Assembly: GCF_036199905.1 (NCBI RefSeq)
Contig: NZ_CP108109.1
Location: 62,001 to 126,000 of the forward strand
Direction: 5' to 3'
From: Streptomyces sp. NBC_00223
GTDB lineage: Bacteria; Actinomycetota; Actinomycetes; Streptomycetales; Streptomycetaceae
Length of the DNA stretch: 64,000 bases
The position numbers and the translations under genes are program-made. Every line of letters starts with the position of its first letter. Position 1 is the stretch's first letter. Of the stretch, positions 51,947 through 60,536 are shown piece by piece. The notes below the pieces were generated by a model. That model did no database searches. It was not told the origin of the DNA and was given only the letters and a program-made list of their open reading frames with translations.

Positions 51947-52530
51947 GGGGGGCGGCGGGCTTTCAGCCCGACAGGGGGATACGGGGTGGCCGGGGCCGGG
52001 GGGACGGCCGGGGCGGCCGGGGCTGGGGCGGCCCGGGGGCGGGGGTCGGGGCCGGGGGCAAGCTCGGCGTCCCGGTGGGGACGCGGCGCGCGGGGGCCAG
52101 TTGAGAGTTCGCCCCCGACGCATGAACGCCGCCGCATGCGCGGGACGCGCCCCGGCGAACGAGACGCGGGAGGAGCGGAAGCCTGGGCCCGGGCCGCACG
52201 GTTGGCGTCAGGGCCCGGCCGGCCGGGGGCCGGTTGCGGGGGCGGCCCGCGGCATCCCGGCGGGAACCCGACGCAACCCTGGCCAGGGCCAGGGCCCGGA
52301 GCCCGCGTCCGACTCAGGCCGCCGGGACGGCCAGGCCGACCCCGAGCCGGGGCCCGGCGCCGATCTCGGCCTCGCGGCCGGGCCCGGCTCCCCATTCGCC
52401 GGCGGGCACCGTCCGCCCCGGCGGGACGCCGTCGCCGGGCGCTCGGGCGGGCTCCCAGGGACCCCCCACCGCCGGGCGCGGGAGCGCACCTCGTGTCCCC
52501 CGGGAGCAGCCCGATCGGGGCGCGGACAGT
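51947..52530. other. Gene-free GC-rich stretch
   Basis: About 580 bases between the GH95 promoter and the CE15 control sites. Open frames cross it on both strands because stops are rare at this GC content, but their products are Gly/Arg/Pro/Ala runs with no domain. Nothing else was found. Confidence 0.5.
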
Positions 52531-52543
52531 CCGAAACTTTCGG
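52531..52543. promoter_or_regulatory. CGAAA-N-TTTCG palindrome (xylanase-type regulator site)
   Basis: CCGAAACTTTCGG is a perfect 6-base-arm palindrome with a single central base. Such CGAAA-N-TTTCG elements occur before xylanase genes in Streptomyces and are bound by xylan-utilisation regulators. It lies about 410 bases before the CE15 start. Confidence 0.55.
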
Positions 52544-52657
52544 ATGTGTACCGGAAATTGGCTGGCGTTTCTATTGCGCAAAACCGCAGGTGGGCAATGG
52601 TGTGGCCGATTTCTGTCCATCCGCCCGGCTTTGGTGAGCACCCCCACGCCGAAAGCA

Positions 52658-52668
52658 GTTTCAGAAAC
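52658..52668. promoter_or_regulatory. GTTTC-A-GAAAC palindrome
   Basis: A 5-base-arm palindrome with one central base, 115 bases after the CGAAA-type site and 60 bases before the CebR box. GAAA/TTTC half-sites recur through this leader, so it may be a second regulator site. Confidence 0.35.
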
Positions 52669-52699
52669 GGCCAACCTCACAGGATTCGCGTCCCATGCC

Positions 52700-52741
52700 T
52701 TGTCCTGACCCAGACCCATTCCTAATCTGGGAGCGCTCCCA
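52700..52741 (+). promoter_or_regulatory. Promoter with CebR operator before the CE15 esterase
   Basis: TTGTCC at 52700-52705 and TAATCT at 52723-52728 are spaced by 17 bases, a good promoter. The perfect CebR palindrome TGGGAGCGCTCCCA at 52728-52741 starts on the last base of the -10 box, the same geometry as at 30735-30748. Transcription should be repressed by CebR and released by cello-oligosaccharides. Confidence 0.85.
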
Positions 52742-52941
52742 AGCCTGGTTCCGGCGCCTCCGCGACCCTCACCACCCGCACCGGGACTCCCCTGTCTCTT
52801 CCCGGTCACCCCCTCGCGGCGGCCTCTCCGCCAGGCCGGATCCGTGACCCCCCGACCGGCAACTCCCCCGCGAACATGGCTCCGTGCCGACCGGGCAGGG
52901 TCCGTTCCCGTCAACCGCGCGCCTTCCTTGGAGGTCCCCCC

Positions 52942-54759
52942 ATGCGCATTCCCCGCTACCGACACCGGCCCCGATTGTGGGCCGCAGCGGTCCTGGTCGC
53001 CGTGACCGGCCTGGCCGGCCCATCCCTCGTCCCACAGGCGGGTGCCGCCGACAGACAAGGCGCCGCCACGGCGGCGGCCGCGCCCGCCGCCGCCCTGGCC
53101 GGGACGTCCGCGGTCGAGGACGACGGCGCCGACTGCGCCGTGTCCACGGGCTCGTCGCCGTCCAACTCCCTGCTTCCCGACCCCTTCAAGAAGCTGAGCG
53201 GCACGCGGATCTCCACCACGTCCGACTGGCGCTGCCGCCGGGAGGAGATCAGCAAGCTGGCGCAGCAGACCGTCTACGGGCCGAAGCCCGGGAAGCCCGG
53301 GAGCGTCACGGGCACGGTCTCGTCCACCAACATCACGGTGAACGTGTCCGACCAGGGCAAGAGCTCCAGCTTCTCGGCGAGCGTGAGCCTGCCGAGCGGC
53401 AACGGCCCCTTCCCGGCCGTCATCGTCCTGGGCGGGCTCGGCGCGGACACGGCCACCATCAAGGCCGCCGGCGCCGCGATCATCAGCTACGACCCGTACA
53501 CGGTGGGCAAGGAGGGCACTGCGCGGAACAACAAGCAGGGCGCCTTCTACAGCATCTACGGTGCCCAGAGCACCACGGGCCTGCTGATGGCATGGTCCTG
53601 GGGCGTGAGCCGGATCATCGACGTCATCCAGCAGTCCGGAGGCAACATCCTCCGGCCCGACGCGACCGCCGTCACGGGATGCTCTCGGTTCGGCAAGGGC
53701 ACGATCGTGGCCGGCGCGTTCGACCAGCGCATCGCGCTGACCATGCCGATCGAGTCGGGCAGCGGCGGTGTGCCGATCCTCCGCGGGATTCCCGGGGAGA
53801 ACGGCGCCCAGCCCCTGAGCAGCACCTTCACGGAACAGCCGTGGCTGGGCGACGCGTTCAGCTCCTACCAGAACAACCCGAACGGTCTCCCCGTCGACAC
53901 CCACGAGATCGTGGGCATGGTCGCGCCGCGCGGCCTGTTCCTCATGGAGAACCCGTCCGTGGACTGGCTGGCCGCCAAGTCGGGCAGCGTGGCCGCCCAG
54001 GGCGGCGCCGAGATCTACAAGGCGCTGGGGGTGGGCAGCAACATCACCTACTGGTCCGACGTCCAGGACGGCACGCACTGCGCGATCCGGCCCGAGTGGA
54101 AGACCCCGCTCCAGCAGAACATCCAGAAGTTCCTGCTGGGCACGGGCAACGGCTCCGGCGTGTTCAGGATCGCCCCCAGCAAGTCCGGCAACCTGGCCTC
54201 GTGGCGGGACTGGCAGACCCCGACCCTGACCAATGACGGCGACGGCACCACCGGCGGCACCACCACCGGGGGCACCACCACCGGCGGTACGACGACGGGC
54301 GGAACCACGAACGGCGGCACCACCGCCGGCACCACGTCCGGTACGACCAGCGGCACCACCAGCGGGACGTCGGCCGGCCCCACGGCAGGCACCACAGGCG
54401 GCCCGACCACAGGCGGAAGCAACACCGGCGGCACCACCGGCGGAACCGGTACGAACGGCACCTGCACCGCCACCTATCAGTCCATCAGCGTCTGGCAGGG
54501 CGGCCTCCAGGGCGAGGTGTCGGTCCGCAACAACGGCACCAGCGCGCTCAAGAGCTGGAACGTCGGCCTGACCCTGGCCTCCGGCCAGACCATCAGCAGC
54601 CTCTGGAACGGCGTGAACACCGGCACCAGCGGTTCCGTCACGGTCCGCAACGCCGACTACAACGGCGCTCTCGCGGCCAACGGCACGACCACCTTCGGCT
54701 ACACCGCCACGGGCAGCTCCTCGGCTGCGCCCACCAACATCACCTGCTCCGCCACCTGA
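52942..54759 (+). CDS. Secreted CE15 glucuronoyl esterase with CBM2
   Basis: A 605-residue secreted enzyme. Signal peptide: RLWAAAVLVAVTGLAGPSLV, cleavage near AGAA. The alpha/beta-hydrolase domain has TVYGPKP, the CE15 nucleophile motif VTGCSRFGKGTIVAGAF (Ser248), the PIESGSGG acid (Glu271) and DGTHCAI (His379). CE15 enzymes cut the ester bond between 4-O-methyl-glucuronic acid of xylan and lignin. A Thr/Gly repeat linker (about 428-505, GTTTGGTTTGG units) leads to a CBM2 module (about 510-605, WQGGLQGEVSVRNNG). ATG 52942 has GGAGG 8 bases upstream. Control by a CebR box and a xylan-type palindrome fits a lignocellulose role. Confidence 0.9.
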   Translation: MRIPRYRHRPRLWAAAVLVAVTGLAGPSLVPQAGAADRQGAATAAAAPAAALAGTSAVEDDGADCAVSTGSSPSNSLLPDPFKKLSGTRISTTSDWRCRREEISKLAQQTVYGPKPGKPGSVTGTVSSTNITVNVSDQGKSSSFSASVSLPSGNGPFPAVIVLGGLGADTATIKAAGAAIISYDPYTVGKEGTARNNKQGAFYSIYGAQSTTGLLMAWSWGVSRIIDVIQQSGGNILRPDATAVTGCSRFGKGTIVAGAFDQRIALTMPIESGSGGVPILRGIPGENGAQPLSSTFTEQPWLGDAFSSYQNNPNGLPVDTHEIVGMVAPRGLFLMENPSVDWLAAKSGSVAAQGGAEIYKALGVGSNITYWSDVQDGTHCAIRPEWKTPLQQNIQKFLLGTGNGSGVFRIAPSKSGNLASWRDWQTPTLTNDGDGTTGGTTTGGTTTGGTTTGGTTNGGTTAGTTSGTTSGTTSGTSAGPTAGTTGGPTTGGSNTGGTTGGTGTNGTCTATYQSISVWQGGLQGEVSVRNNGTSALKSWNVGLTLASGQTISSLWNGVNTGTSGSVTVRNADYNGALAANGTTTFGYTATGSSSAAPTNITCSAT

Positions 54760-54788
54760 CCACCCGGCATCACCCGCACGACCCGACC

Positions 54789-54823
54789 GTCCCGCCCCGG
54801 CGCTCCGCGCACCTGGGCGGGAC
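54789..54823 (+). terminator. Hairpin after the CE15 gene
   Basis: GTCCCGCCC and GGGCGGGAC are 9-base arms around a 17-base loop, 30 bases past the stop. Confidence 0.65.
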
Positions 54824-55050
54824 CTCGGCCGTCTCCGCCCGCCACGAAGGGGCGAGCCCGTCCCTGGGACCAAGGTTTCAGCCGCCGACCCGCGCGGCGC
54901 CCTGCGGCCAGATGACATCGACCGGCAGGCCGGCCGTGCAGGCGGTTCGCGGCTCCGTACGCCTCCGTACCGCACCTCGCCCAGAGCCTCGGGCAGACGC
55001 CACCGAACCCGCGCAGCTCCCGGTTTCGCCCCGCCCGCACGGAGTTGGCG

Positions 55051-56628
55051 CTAGATCCCGTCCTCCGGCCGGAACTGCGTCCGCCCGATCACGGCTTCCC
55101 GGCCGGTCATCCGGGAGAGGTTGAAGAAAGCGAACCTGGCGTTCTTCACCCTGCGCGTCGCCATGCGGCGGCCCGGTTCCATTTCGACCGTGTCCTCGAC
55201 ATCGGGCACCCTGTTGGGGATCAGGTTGTGGTAAACGAGCAGCCACGCGAGGGTGGCCAGGAATGCCGCCATTCCGCCGCCCCAGCCCCACCTGACGGTC
55301 AGTGGGGCTCCGGTGAGACCGGAGATCCAGGCGGTCACGTGCAGCCCGGCGGGTATGATCCAGTAGAACGAGACAACTGCCAAAACAAGCGCCGCCGCTG
55401 CGATCGCGATCAGGGCAAGCCAGTAGCCGGTTCTCTTGGCCGTGCTGTTCCAGTCGTCGACCGCTTCGTCCCACACGGCGAACCCGGCGACGTAGGCGAA
55501 ACTCACAAGGGTGTGGACGACCATCACCGTCCAGAACGCCAGCGCCGGGTAGACAAGCGCGCAGACCGCCAGCGCCAGAACGGTCTGCCCTGGCCGACTG
55601 GGCAAGCCGAGGTCCTCCGTCGTTGTGGACGACACCCACAGAACGAGGGCCACAGCGGACATGACAGAGGCACGGTAGACGAAGAGCCGGAAGAACTCCA
55701 GCACGACGGCGAGCGAGTTCTTGCCGGACTTGGCGGCCCGCTCGGCACTGGCCAATTGTGTCGCCCAGATCTCCTTCTGCTTCTCCATCTCTGCCCGGGC
55801 CTCGTCCAGGGCCTGTGCGTGGGCCTCGGCCACCAGGTTCCCCGGCTCTGCGGCGGCCCGCTCCGCCGCCATGGCGGCGGCGTTCGGATTGCGAGCGAGC
55901 AGGAGACCGCTTTCGAGGGTGACGACGCTGAGGGTGGGGTTCTGTCCCGCCGTCACGGCGGGAAGCCGGTCCGCCAGGTATCCGAACAGGTCGTCGACGC
56001 TGATGTGCCCGTCGAGGTCGAGGTCCGCACGTCCGGTGGTCAGCCCTTCCACAACGGTCGCGGTGAAGTAGGAGGGGCTCTGGGGATTCCGGCTCAGGGA
56101 CTCCGAGGTCGGCTCGAAGCTGTACTGGAGTGATGTGGAGGAGGTGATGACGACTCGGCCTGTCCCGCCGAACACACCCCTGACGTCCACGTCCTGCTCT
56201 CCGCGACTGCGTACTCCCTTGATGAACGCCCCGCTGTAGCAGCAGTCGAGGAGGACAACGATCCTTCGGCTGCGGCTGCGCTCCATCCGGGCCGCGATGT
56301 ACTGGGCGTCGACCGCCGTCGCCTCGATACGGTCCAGCTCGGTGTCGCGGGCGACGAAGTGCAGAACGTTGTTGCGGTCCTTCCGGCCGTGGCAGGAGAG
56401 ATGCAGCAGCAGGAGGTCGTCAGGACCCGCCTTGTCGAAGAACTCGAAGATCTCCGTGCGCCATGTCCGCTCGGTCTGGTCCACGACCGCGGCAACCTGG
56501 AACCCGCCGATCTCGGGATCTCTCAGCACCGCGCCCAGCGCCTCCGCATCGGCGGTCGCGGCGGGCAGTTCGGAGAACCGCTGGTCGTCGTGGCGCTGGT
56601 TGGCGATGATCAGGGCCTTCTTATTCAT
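55051..56628 (-). CDS. Membrane-spanning caspase-family protease (conflict-system effector)
   Basis: A 525-residue protein. Residues 1-240 are a caspase-like (C14) domain: KALIIANQRHDDQRFSELPA, LLLLHLSCHGRKD with catalytic His80, VVLLDCCYSGAF with catalytic Cys130. At 202-214 lies a calcium-loop-like DLDLDGHISVDDL. A helical, Ala/Glu-rich stretch (~250-300) leads to four or five membrane spans (about 319-334, 348-385, 402-440, 451-468) and a basic C-terminal tail. Its ATG overlaps the EACC1 gene by 8 bp, so the two are translated together. The layout fits a defence module in which a membrane-bound protease is released when infection is sensed; the target is not known. Confidence 0.85.
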   Translation of the reverse strand: MNKKALIIANQRHDDQRFSELPAATADAEALGAVLRDPEIGGFQVAAVVDQTERTWRTEIFEFFDKAGPDDLLLLHLSCHGRKDRNNVLHFVARDTELDRIEATAVDAQYIAARMERSRSRRIVVLLDCCYSGAFIKGVRSRGEQDVDVRGVFGGTGRVVITSSTSLQYSFEPTSESLSRNPQSPSYFTATVVEGLTTGRADLDLDGHISVDDLFGYLADRLPAVTAGQNPTLSVVTLESGLLLARNPNAAAMAAERAAAEPGNLVAEAHAQALDEARAEMEKQKEIWATQLASAERAAKSGKNSLAVVLEFFRLFVYRASVMSAVALVLWVSSTTTEDLGLPSRPGQTVLALAVCALVYPALAFWTVMVVHTLVSFAYVAGFAVWDEAVDDWNSTAKRTGYWLALIAIAAAALVLAVVSFYWIIPAGLHVTAWISGLTGAPLTVRWGWGGGMAAFLATLAWLLVYHNLIPNRVPDVEDTVEMEPGRRMATRRVKNARFAFFNLSRMTGREAVIGRTQFRPEDGI

Positions 56629-57019
56629 CGCCCTGTCCCGTCGCGTCGTCGGAGAGGTGGGTGAGGAAGGCGGTGACCGCTTCCCTCCGTGCCTTGTCCG
56701 TCCCGCCGGTCAGCGTGATCCGGTGCGACCCCACCGAGATGTCGACCGTTCCGGAGTTCCGGCGGGTGAGCCAGTCCTGGGTCAGCAGGATGAGCGACCG
56801 TACGGCCGGTGCTCCGGCAAGACCGAGGATCAGGGAGCTGTAGACCTCCACCCCCGAGGACCTCGCACCAGCAGGCGCAGCCGAATCCTGCGGGTGGGCA
56901 AGCGACATGACGCCGAGATGCTCGATTTCCTCAATGAGGAAACCGACGGCCTCATCGGCAGCCGCGATCCCGTCGGGATCGGTGAATCGCAGGAAAACCT
57001 CGATGTGCTGGCCCGTCAT
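56621..57019 (-). CDS. Effector-associated constant component EACC1
   Basis: A 132-residue protein that precedes and overlaps the caspase gene. It shows the EACC1 pattern: an N-terminal strand-rich part (HIEVFLRFTDPDGIAAADEA), a hydrophobic helix (YSSLILGLAGAPAVRSLILL), then WLTRRNSGTVDISVGSHRIT and LTGGTDKARREAVTAFLTHL at the C-terminus. EACC1 proteins are known only next to caspase- or trypsin-like effectors in actinobacterial conflict systems and are thought to hold or target the effector. ATG 57019 has a G-rich site upstream. Recognition is by pattern, not by a search. Confidence 0.75.
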   Translation of the reverse strand: MTGQHIEVFLRFTDPDGIAAADEAVGFLIEEIEHLGVMSLAHPQDSAAPAGARSSGVEVYSSLILGLAGAPAVRSLILLTQDWLTRRNSGTVDISVGSHRITLTGGTDKARREAVTAFLTHLSDDATGQGDE

Positions 57020-57453
57020 CTGCTGCCCCCCGGCCGCTTGTTGTGATCTGCCGATTCAGCATGCCACGAGCCGACCGCCCGGACGTCGCTGTCACTCCAG
57101 ACTGTTGCGGTTCTGTCAGCACCGTTCAGCGGGGGGTCGGGTGGCATGAGGGGTGCGGTTGTGAGCATGGTGACGGTGGCGCCTTGCAGATGACCCGGCC
57201 GTCGAGCCCGGCGGGCTCCGTGATCACCGCGCCGAGTCCCCGTACGTTGCACGGGCACGCCGCGCCGTATCGCGCGCTGCTGTACGGCGGCCAACGGTGT
57301 CCGGCCTGAACAACTCCGGCCCACCGGTGGAGGGCACGGGAGGTGTCCACGCATGGGCTGCCGCCGCCGTACGGCGACACGACCCGTCGGCCGACCAAGA
57401 ACGGACCGGAACCGCGCCCGTCGGCCTCACGGAGGTGCCACGTTCGCGGCCGC
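57020..57453. other. Upstream region of the EACC1-caspase operon
   Basis: A 434-bp gap between the EACC1 start and the end of the VOC gene. It should hold the operon promoter, but I see no convincing -35/-10 pair. TGACAG occurs twice about 20 bases apart, around 57095-57120, on the coding strand of the operon. No gene is supported. Confidence 0.35.
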
Positions 57454-57888
57454 TCAGTCGAGGCAGAACTCGTTGCCCTCGATGTCCTGCATCCCGAGGC
57501 ACGACTCGTTGAATCCGTCGGCAAGCAGCAGTCGCCCGCGTACCGCGCCGAGCGCGACGAGTCGTGCGCACTCGGCCTCAAGTGCGGCCACACGCTCTTC
57601 ACCCACGAGTCCGGTGCCCACCCGCACATCAAGGTGCAGCCGATTCTTGACGACCTTGCCCTCAGGAACGCGCTGGAAGAACAGGCGCGGGCCCACACCC
57701 GTGGGGTCGACGCAGGCGAACGCCGAACCCTGACGCTCGGGCGGCAGCGCGCGATCGAATTCGCCCCAAGAGGCAAACCCCTCCGGCGGCGGCGGTACGA
57801 CGTACCCCAACGCCTCGCACCAGAAGCGGGCAACGCGCTCGGGTTCCGCGCAGTCGAAGGTGACTTGGAACTGCTTGATCGATGCCAT
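57454..57888 (-). CDS. VOC (glyoxalase-like) family protein
   Basis: A 144-residue protein with two paired beta-alpha-beta-beta-beta units: MASIKQFQVTFDCAEPERVA, RFWCEALGYVVPPPPEGFAS, LFFQRVPEGKVVKNRLHLDV, ERVAALEAECARLVALGAVR and MQDIEGNEFCLD. The His of RLHLDV and the terminal Glu of GNEFCL are in metal-binding positions. Many actinobacterial members of this branch have no known substrate. It is a single gene, well separated from the conflict module. Confidence 0.85.
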   Translation of the reverse strand: MASIKQFQVTFDCAEPERVARFWCEALGYVVPPPPEGFASWGEFDRALPPERQGSAFACVDPTGVGPRLFFQRVPEGKVVKNRLHLDVRVGTGLVGEERVAALEAECARLVALGAVRGRLLLADGFNESCLGMQDIEGNEFCLD

Positions 57889-58045
57889 CGATCCATCGTA
57901 GAGGCGGGGTCTGACGTCGTCTCCACGGACCCGCCCCTGACCGGGTGATGGCGCCTGGGGCCGCCCGGTGCCCCTTCCCGTCCGTCGCCTTCACCTCCGT
58001 CGACGGCATACTCACCAGCGCTCGTACCGAAGGCCCTTCCTCATG

Positions 58046-58627
58046 TCACGACACCACGCCTACGGACCCCAAACCGCTGTCTTCCGCGCTCTGATGAACA
58101 ACGCGGTAGCCGACGAGCAGATAGCCGGTCGGTGAGATCTCGCTCCGGATCGATTCGAGCTGAATCGACGGCAGGCCGTCGAGGAGTCGTCGTCCGCGGC
58201 CGGCGATCCTGGGCGCGATCACGAGCCTGAGTTCGTCGACGACGTCGGCGGCGAGCAGTGCCTGCGCGACCGAGATACTCGCGTGGACGCCGATGTCGCC
58301 TCCGCGCTGCTGCGTGAGATCTCGAACGCATTCGACCAGCCCGCCGTCGAGCACCGTCGCATTGGCCCAATCCCGGTCAAGGGGCGCGGATGTCGCGACG
58401 TACTTCGTGACCCCGTTGATGAATGTCGCGAATGGCTGGATCCGGCTGCTCGGCCAGAACTGCGCCCACTCGGCGTAGCTGCGGCGGCCGAGAATGACCG
58501 CGTCCTGTGTCGCGATCACAGCGGCAAGGTTGGCGCCCATCGCTTCGTCCCAGTCCGTGAAGAAACTGTCCGGGTCCTCGGCAACCCCGTCGAGGGACAA
58601 CAACTCGTACACGACGATCTTTCGCAC
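58046..58627 (-). CDS. Dihydrofolate reductase-like (RibD C-terminal) protein
   Basis: A 193-residue protein of the RibD C-terminal/dihydrofolate reductase family: VYELLSLDGVAEDPDSFFTD, AVILGRRSYAEWAQFWPSSR, FINGVTKYVATSAPLDRDWA, GDIGVHASISVAQALLAADV and LVIAPRIAGRGRRLLDG. NADPH-binding residues lie in VHASIS. Such proteins are common single genes of unknown substrate. GTG 58627 follows GGAGGTGTT; a longer frame upstream reads through non-coding DNA. Confidence 0.85.
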   Translation of the reverse strand: MRKIVVYELLSLDGVAEDPDSFFTDWDEAMGANLAAVIATQDAVILGRRSYAEWAQFWPSSRIQPFATFINGVTKYVATSAPLDRDWANATVLDGGLVECVRDLTQQRGGDIGVHASISVAQALLAADVVDELRLVIAPRIAGRGRRLLDGLPSIQLESIRSEISPTGYLLVGYRVVHQSAEDSGLGSVGVVS

Positions 58628-59207
58628 GCCCAACACCTCCGATTGTCTCGATACCACTGGTTGACTGATCCAGCCGCCCGAACTCATCGCTGCGACGTGC
58701 AGGACGTGGGTACGAGATCCGCGCTGCGAGACGCGGGCAGGCCGCCGGCGAGGGTGCCGCCGGGGGCCTTCACGATGCCCGGACCCGTATGCCACGTGGG
58801 CCTCGAACCCACTGCCGTGACGAACGTGCCGTACGCCGCGACGCTGGTGGCCGATGAACGAGGCACTGGAAGCTGTGGCCTCGGGCCGCTTACTGCTGCC
58901 CGCCGGTCCGCTGGCCCTCCTCCTCGCCGACCGGGCCGCTCACGTCGGACAGTGAAGGGGCGGCAATCGGTCATGAAGGGCACCGGACCGGGCTGCCCTC
59001 GCTCATTACCAGCGAGTTGCGTACGACGGCCCGTGAACCGTCGTACGCGACCCACGGCTGCGCCCCGGCCGTCCGGGGACGGTCGGGGACGGTCGGGGCA
59101 CCGAACCCACAGGTCAGGGGGTGCCCAGCGCTGCTGAACGGTGACGGCGAGGACGCTCAACGGGCTTCCCTTCCGCAGTTGGGGTCGGCGGGGGCGGGGC
59201 CTCGCGG
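58628..59207. other. Gene-free stretch with a tRNA-like fragment
   Basis: About 580 bases with no supported gene. It holds the tRNA-like fragment at 58781-58812, an imperfect GGGGACGGTC tandem near 59080 and, near 59097, GGGGCACCGAACCCACAGGTCAG, which resembles sequence just before the second fragment near 61897. Confidence 0.45.
58781..58812 (-). repeat. tRNA T-arm-like fragment, copy 1
   Basis: On the minus strand GTGGGTTCGAGGCCCACGTG reads as a tRNA T-stem and TTCGAGG loop followed by acceptor-like bases. The plus-strand 32-base sequence starting GGACCCGTA agrees at 27 of 32 positions with 61935-61966. No upstream half of a tRNA is present. Confidence 0.55.
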
Positions 59208-59723
59208 CTACTCGGCCGGCCAGACGTAACAGCGCGCGGGCAGCCCGTGCCCGTCACCGTAGCCGTGCCACACCTCGCCCAGGGCCTGCCAGCCCAGGCG
59301 TTCGTACAGGCGGATGGCGGCTACGTCCTTCTGCAACACGTCCAGCACCAGCCGCCAGGACCGCGCCCGCGCGTAGGACATGGCCTCCCGCAGCAGACCC
59401 TCCCCCAGGGCGTGCCCACGGGCGCTGCGTACGACGAAGAGCCGCGCCACGACGCCGATCGGTGACTCGTCCTCGCCGCTGCGCTCCCGCCAGAGGGCCA
59501 CGGCACCTTCGCCACCATCGGGACGCATGACGGCGATGTGCCCCACGACAACCCCGTCCGCCTCGGCGACCCACGCCTGGACAACGCCCGGCGACCTGAT
59601 CCACGCCTCGGGCCGGGCCACACCTTCCACCGGGTACCCGTCCGTCGCGTACACGTCCACGAGCGCCGCGACGGCGCCCGCCACGTCCCCGTCCTCGATC
59701 GGTCGGATCACGGCGCTGCTCAT
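59208..59723 (-). CDS. GNAT family N-acetyltransferase
   Basis: A 171-residue GCN5-type acetyltransferase: VIRPIEDGDVAGAVAALVDV, GVVVGHIAVMRPDGG, VARLFVVRSARGHALGEGLL (acetyl-CoA pyrophosphate loop, R-x-x-G-x-G/A) and LDVLQKDVAAIRLYERLGWQ. Two ATGs lie side by side at 59726 and 59723; the second keeps a better distance from GGAGG. It starts 13 bp after the GntR regulator gene and is probably cotranscribed with it. The substrate is unknown. Confidence 0.85.
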   Translation of the reverse strand: MSSAVIRPIEDGDVAGAVAALVDVYATDGYPVEGVARPEAWIRSPGVVQAWVAEADGVVVGHIAVMRPDGGEGAVALWRERSGEDESPIGVVARLFVVRSARGHALGEGLLREAMSYARARSWRLVLDVLQKDVAAIRLYERLGWQALGEVWHGYGDGHGLPARCYVWPAE

Positions 59724-59736
59724 CATGCCTCCGGTG

Positions 59737-60522
59737 TCAGAATTCGGCCTGCTCGACGGGAAGTTCGTACAGCAGCCCGGTCCTGTCGGCCCGATGGACG
59801 TAACGGGACACCTCGAAGGGTTCCGCGTTCTGGTCAAGGCTGGTGTGAAGCACTTCGAGCACGGGCACGCCCGGCGGAAGCCCGAGCAGTGCGGCTTCGT
59901 GCGGCGTAGGCATACGTGCGGTGATCTCGTCGCGCACGCGGGTCATGACGTGGCCCAGTTCTTCGAGCCGCCCGTAGATCCCGTGGGGCCCGGACCTCGG
60001 CTCCATGAGGAGTGTGCCCTGGGCTTCGTCCCACCGCAGATAGGTGGAGACGATCTGGACCGGCTCGTCGTCCGCGAAGTAGTGGTTCTCCCGGTGCACG
60101 ACGCTCGCGGTGTCGGGGGCGACGCCGAGGCGTTCGGCCACATCGCCCGGCGGCATCTCCCGCGTGATGCCAAGGACGTCGATCCGGGCCGTCTTCCCCT
60201 GGCGCTCGGCCTCCAGCCGGAAGGGCGTGAGGCCGGTCTCCCTGTTCTTGAGCGAGTAGCGGTCACTGCCGAAGCGGAACAGACGCTGCGGTGTGCGGAC
60301 GAAGACGCCACGCCCGTGCTCGGCGGTGACCAAGCCCTGTTCGGCGAGGATGCGGATCGCCTCGCGGGCGGTGTTGCGGGCCGCGCCGTACTGCTCGGCG
60401 AGGGATCGCTCGGAGGGGAGTTTGTCGCCGGCCGCGAGGTCCCCGCGTTCGATAGCGGTACGGAGGGCGTCGGCGATTCGTCTGCTCGGGGGCTGAGCGG
60501 GAGGCGTCTGGGATGCGGGCAC
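59737..60522 (-). CDS. GntR-family regulator with UTRA domain (HutC subfamily)
   Basis: A 261-residue regulator. The N-terminal winged helix is RIADALRTAIERGDLAAGDK, LPSERSLAEQYGAARNTARE, AIRILAEQGLVTAEHGRGVF. The C-terminal UTRA ligand domain includes VVHRENHYFADDEPVQIVST and GVPVLEVLHTSLDQNAEPFE. It is divergent from a CxxC protein gene; two near-identical 18-base palindromes sit between them (60537-60554 and 60582-60599) and are very likely its operators. The ATG at 60522 lies 15 bases from the first of these, so it should control its own operon and the divergent one. Confidence 0.88.
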   Translation of the reverse strand: MPASQTPPAQPPSRRIADALRTAIERGDLAAGDKLPSERSLAEQYGAARNTAREAIRILAEQGLVTAEHGRGVFVRTPQRLFRFGSDRYSLKNRETGLTPFRLEAERQGKTARIDVLGITREMPPGDVAERLGVAPDTASVVHRENHYFADDEPVQIVSTYLRWDEAQGTLLMEPRSGPHGIYGRLEELGHVMTRVRDEITARMPTPHEAALLGLPPGVPVLEVLHTSLDQNAEPFEVSRYVHRADRTGLLYELPVEQAEF

Positions 60523-60536
60523 GTGACGAGCGTATC

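Noticed and set aside
51905..52708. Open frame of 267 codons upstream of the CE15 gene
   Set aside because: The product is Gly/Arg/Pro/Ala low complexity, it has no ribosome site, and it crosses the CGAAA palindrome and the GH95 promoter.
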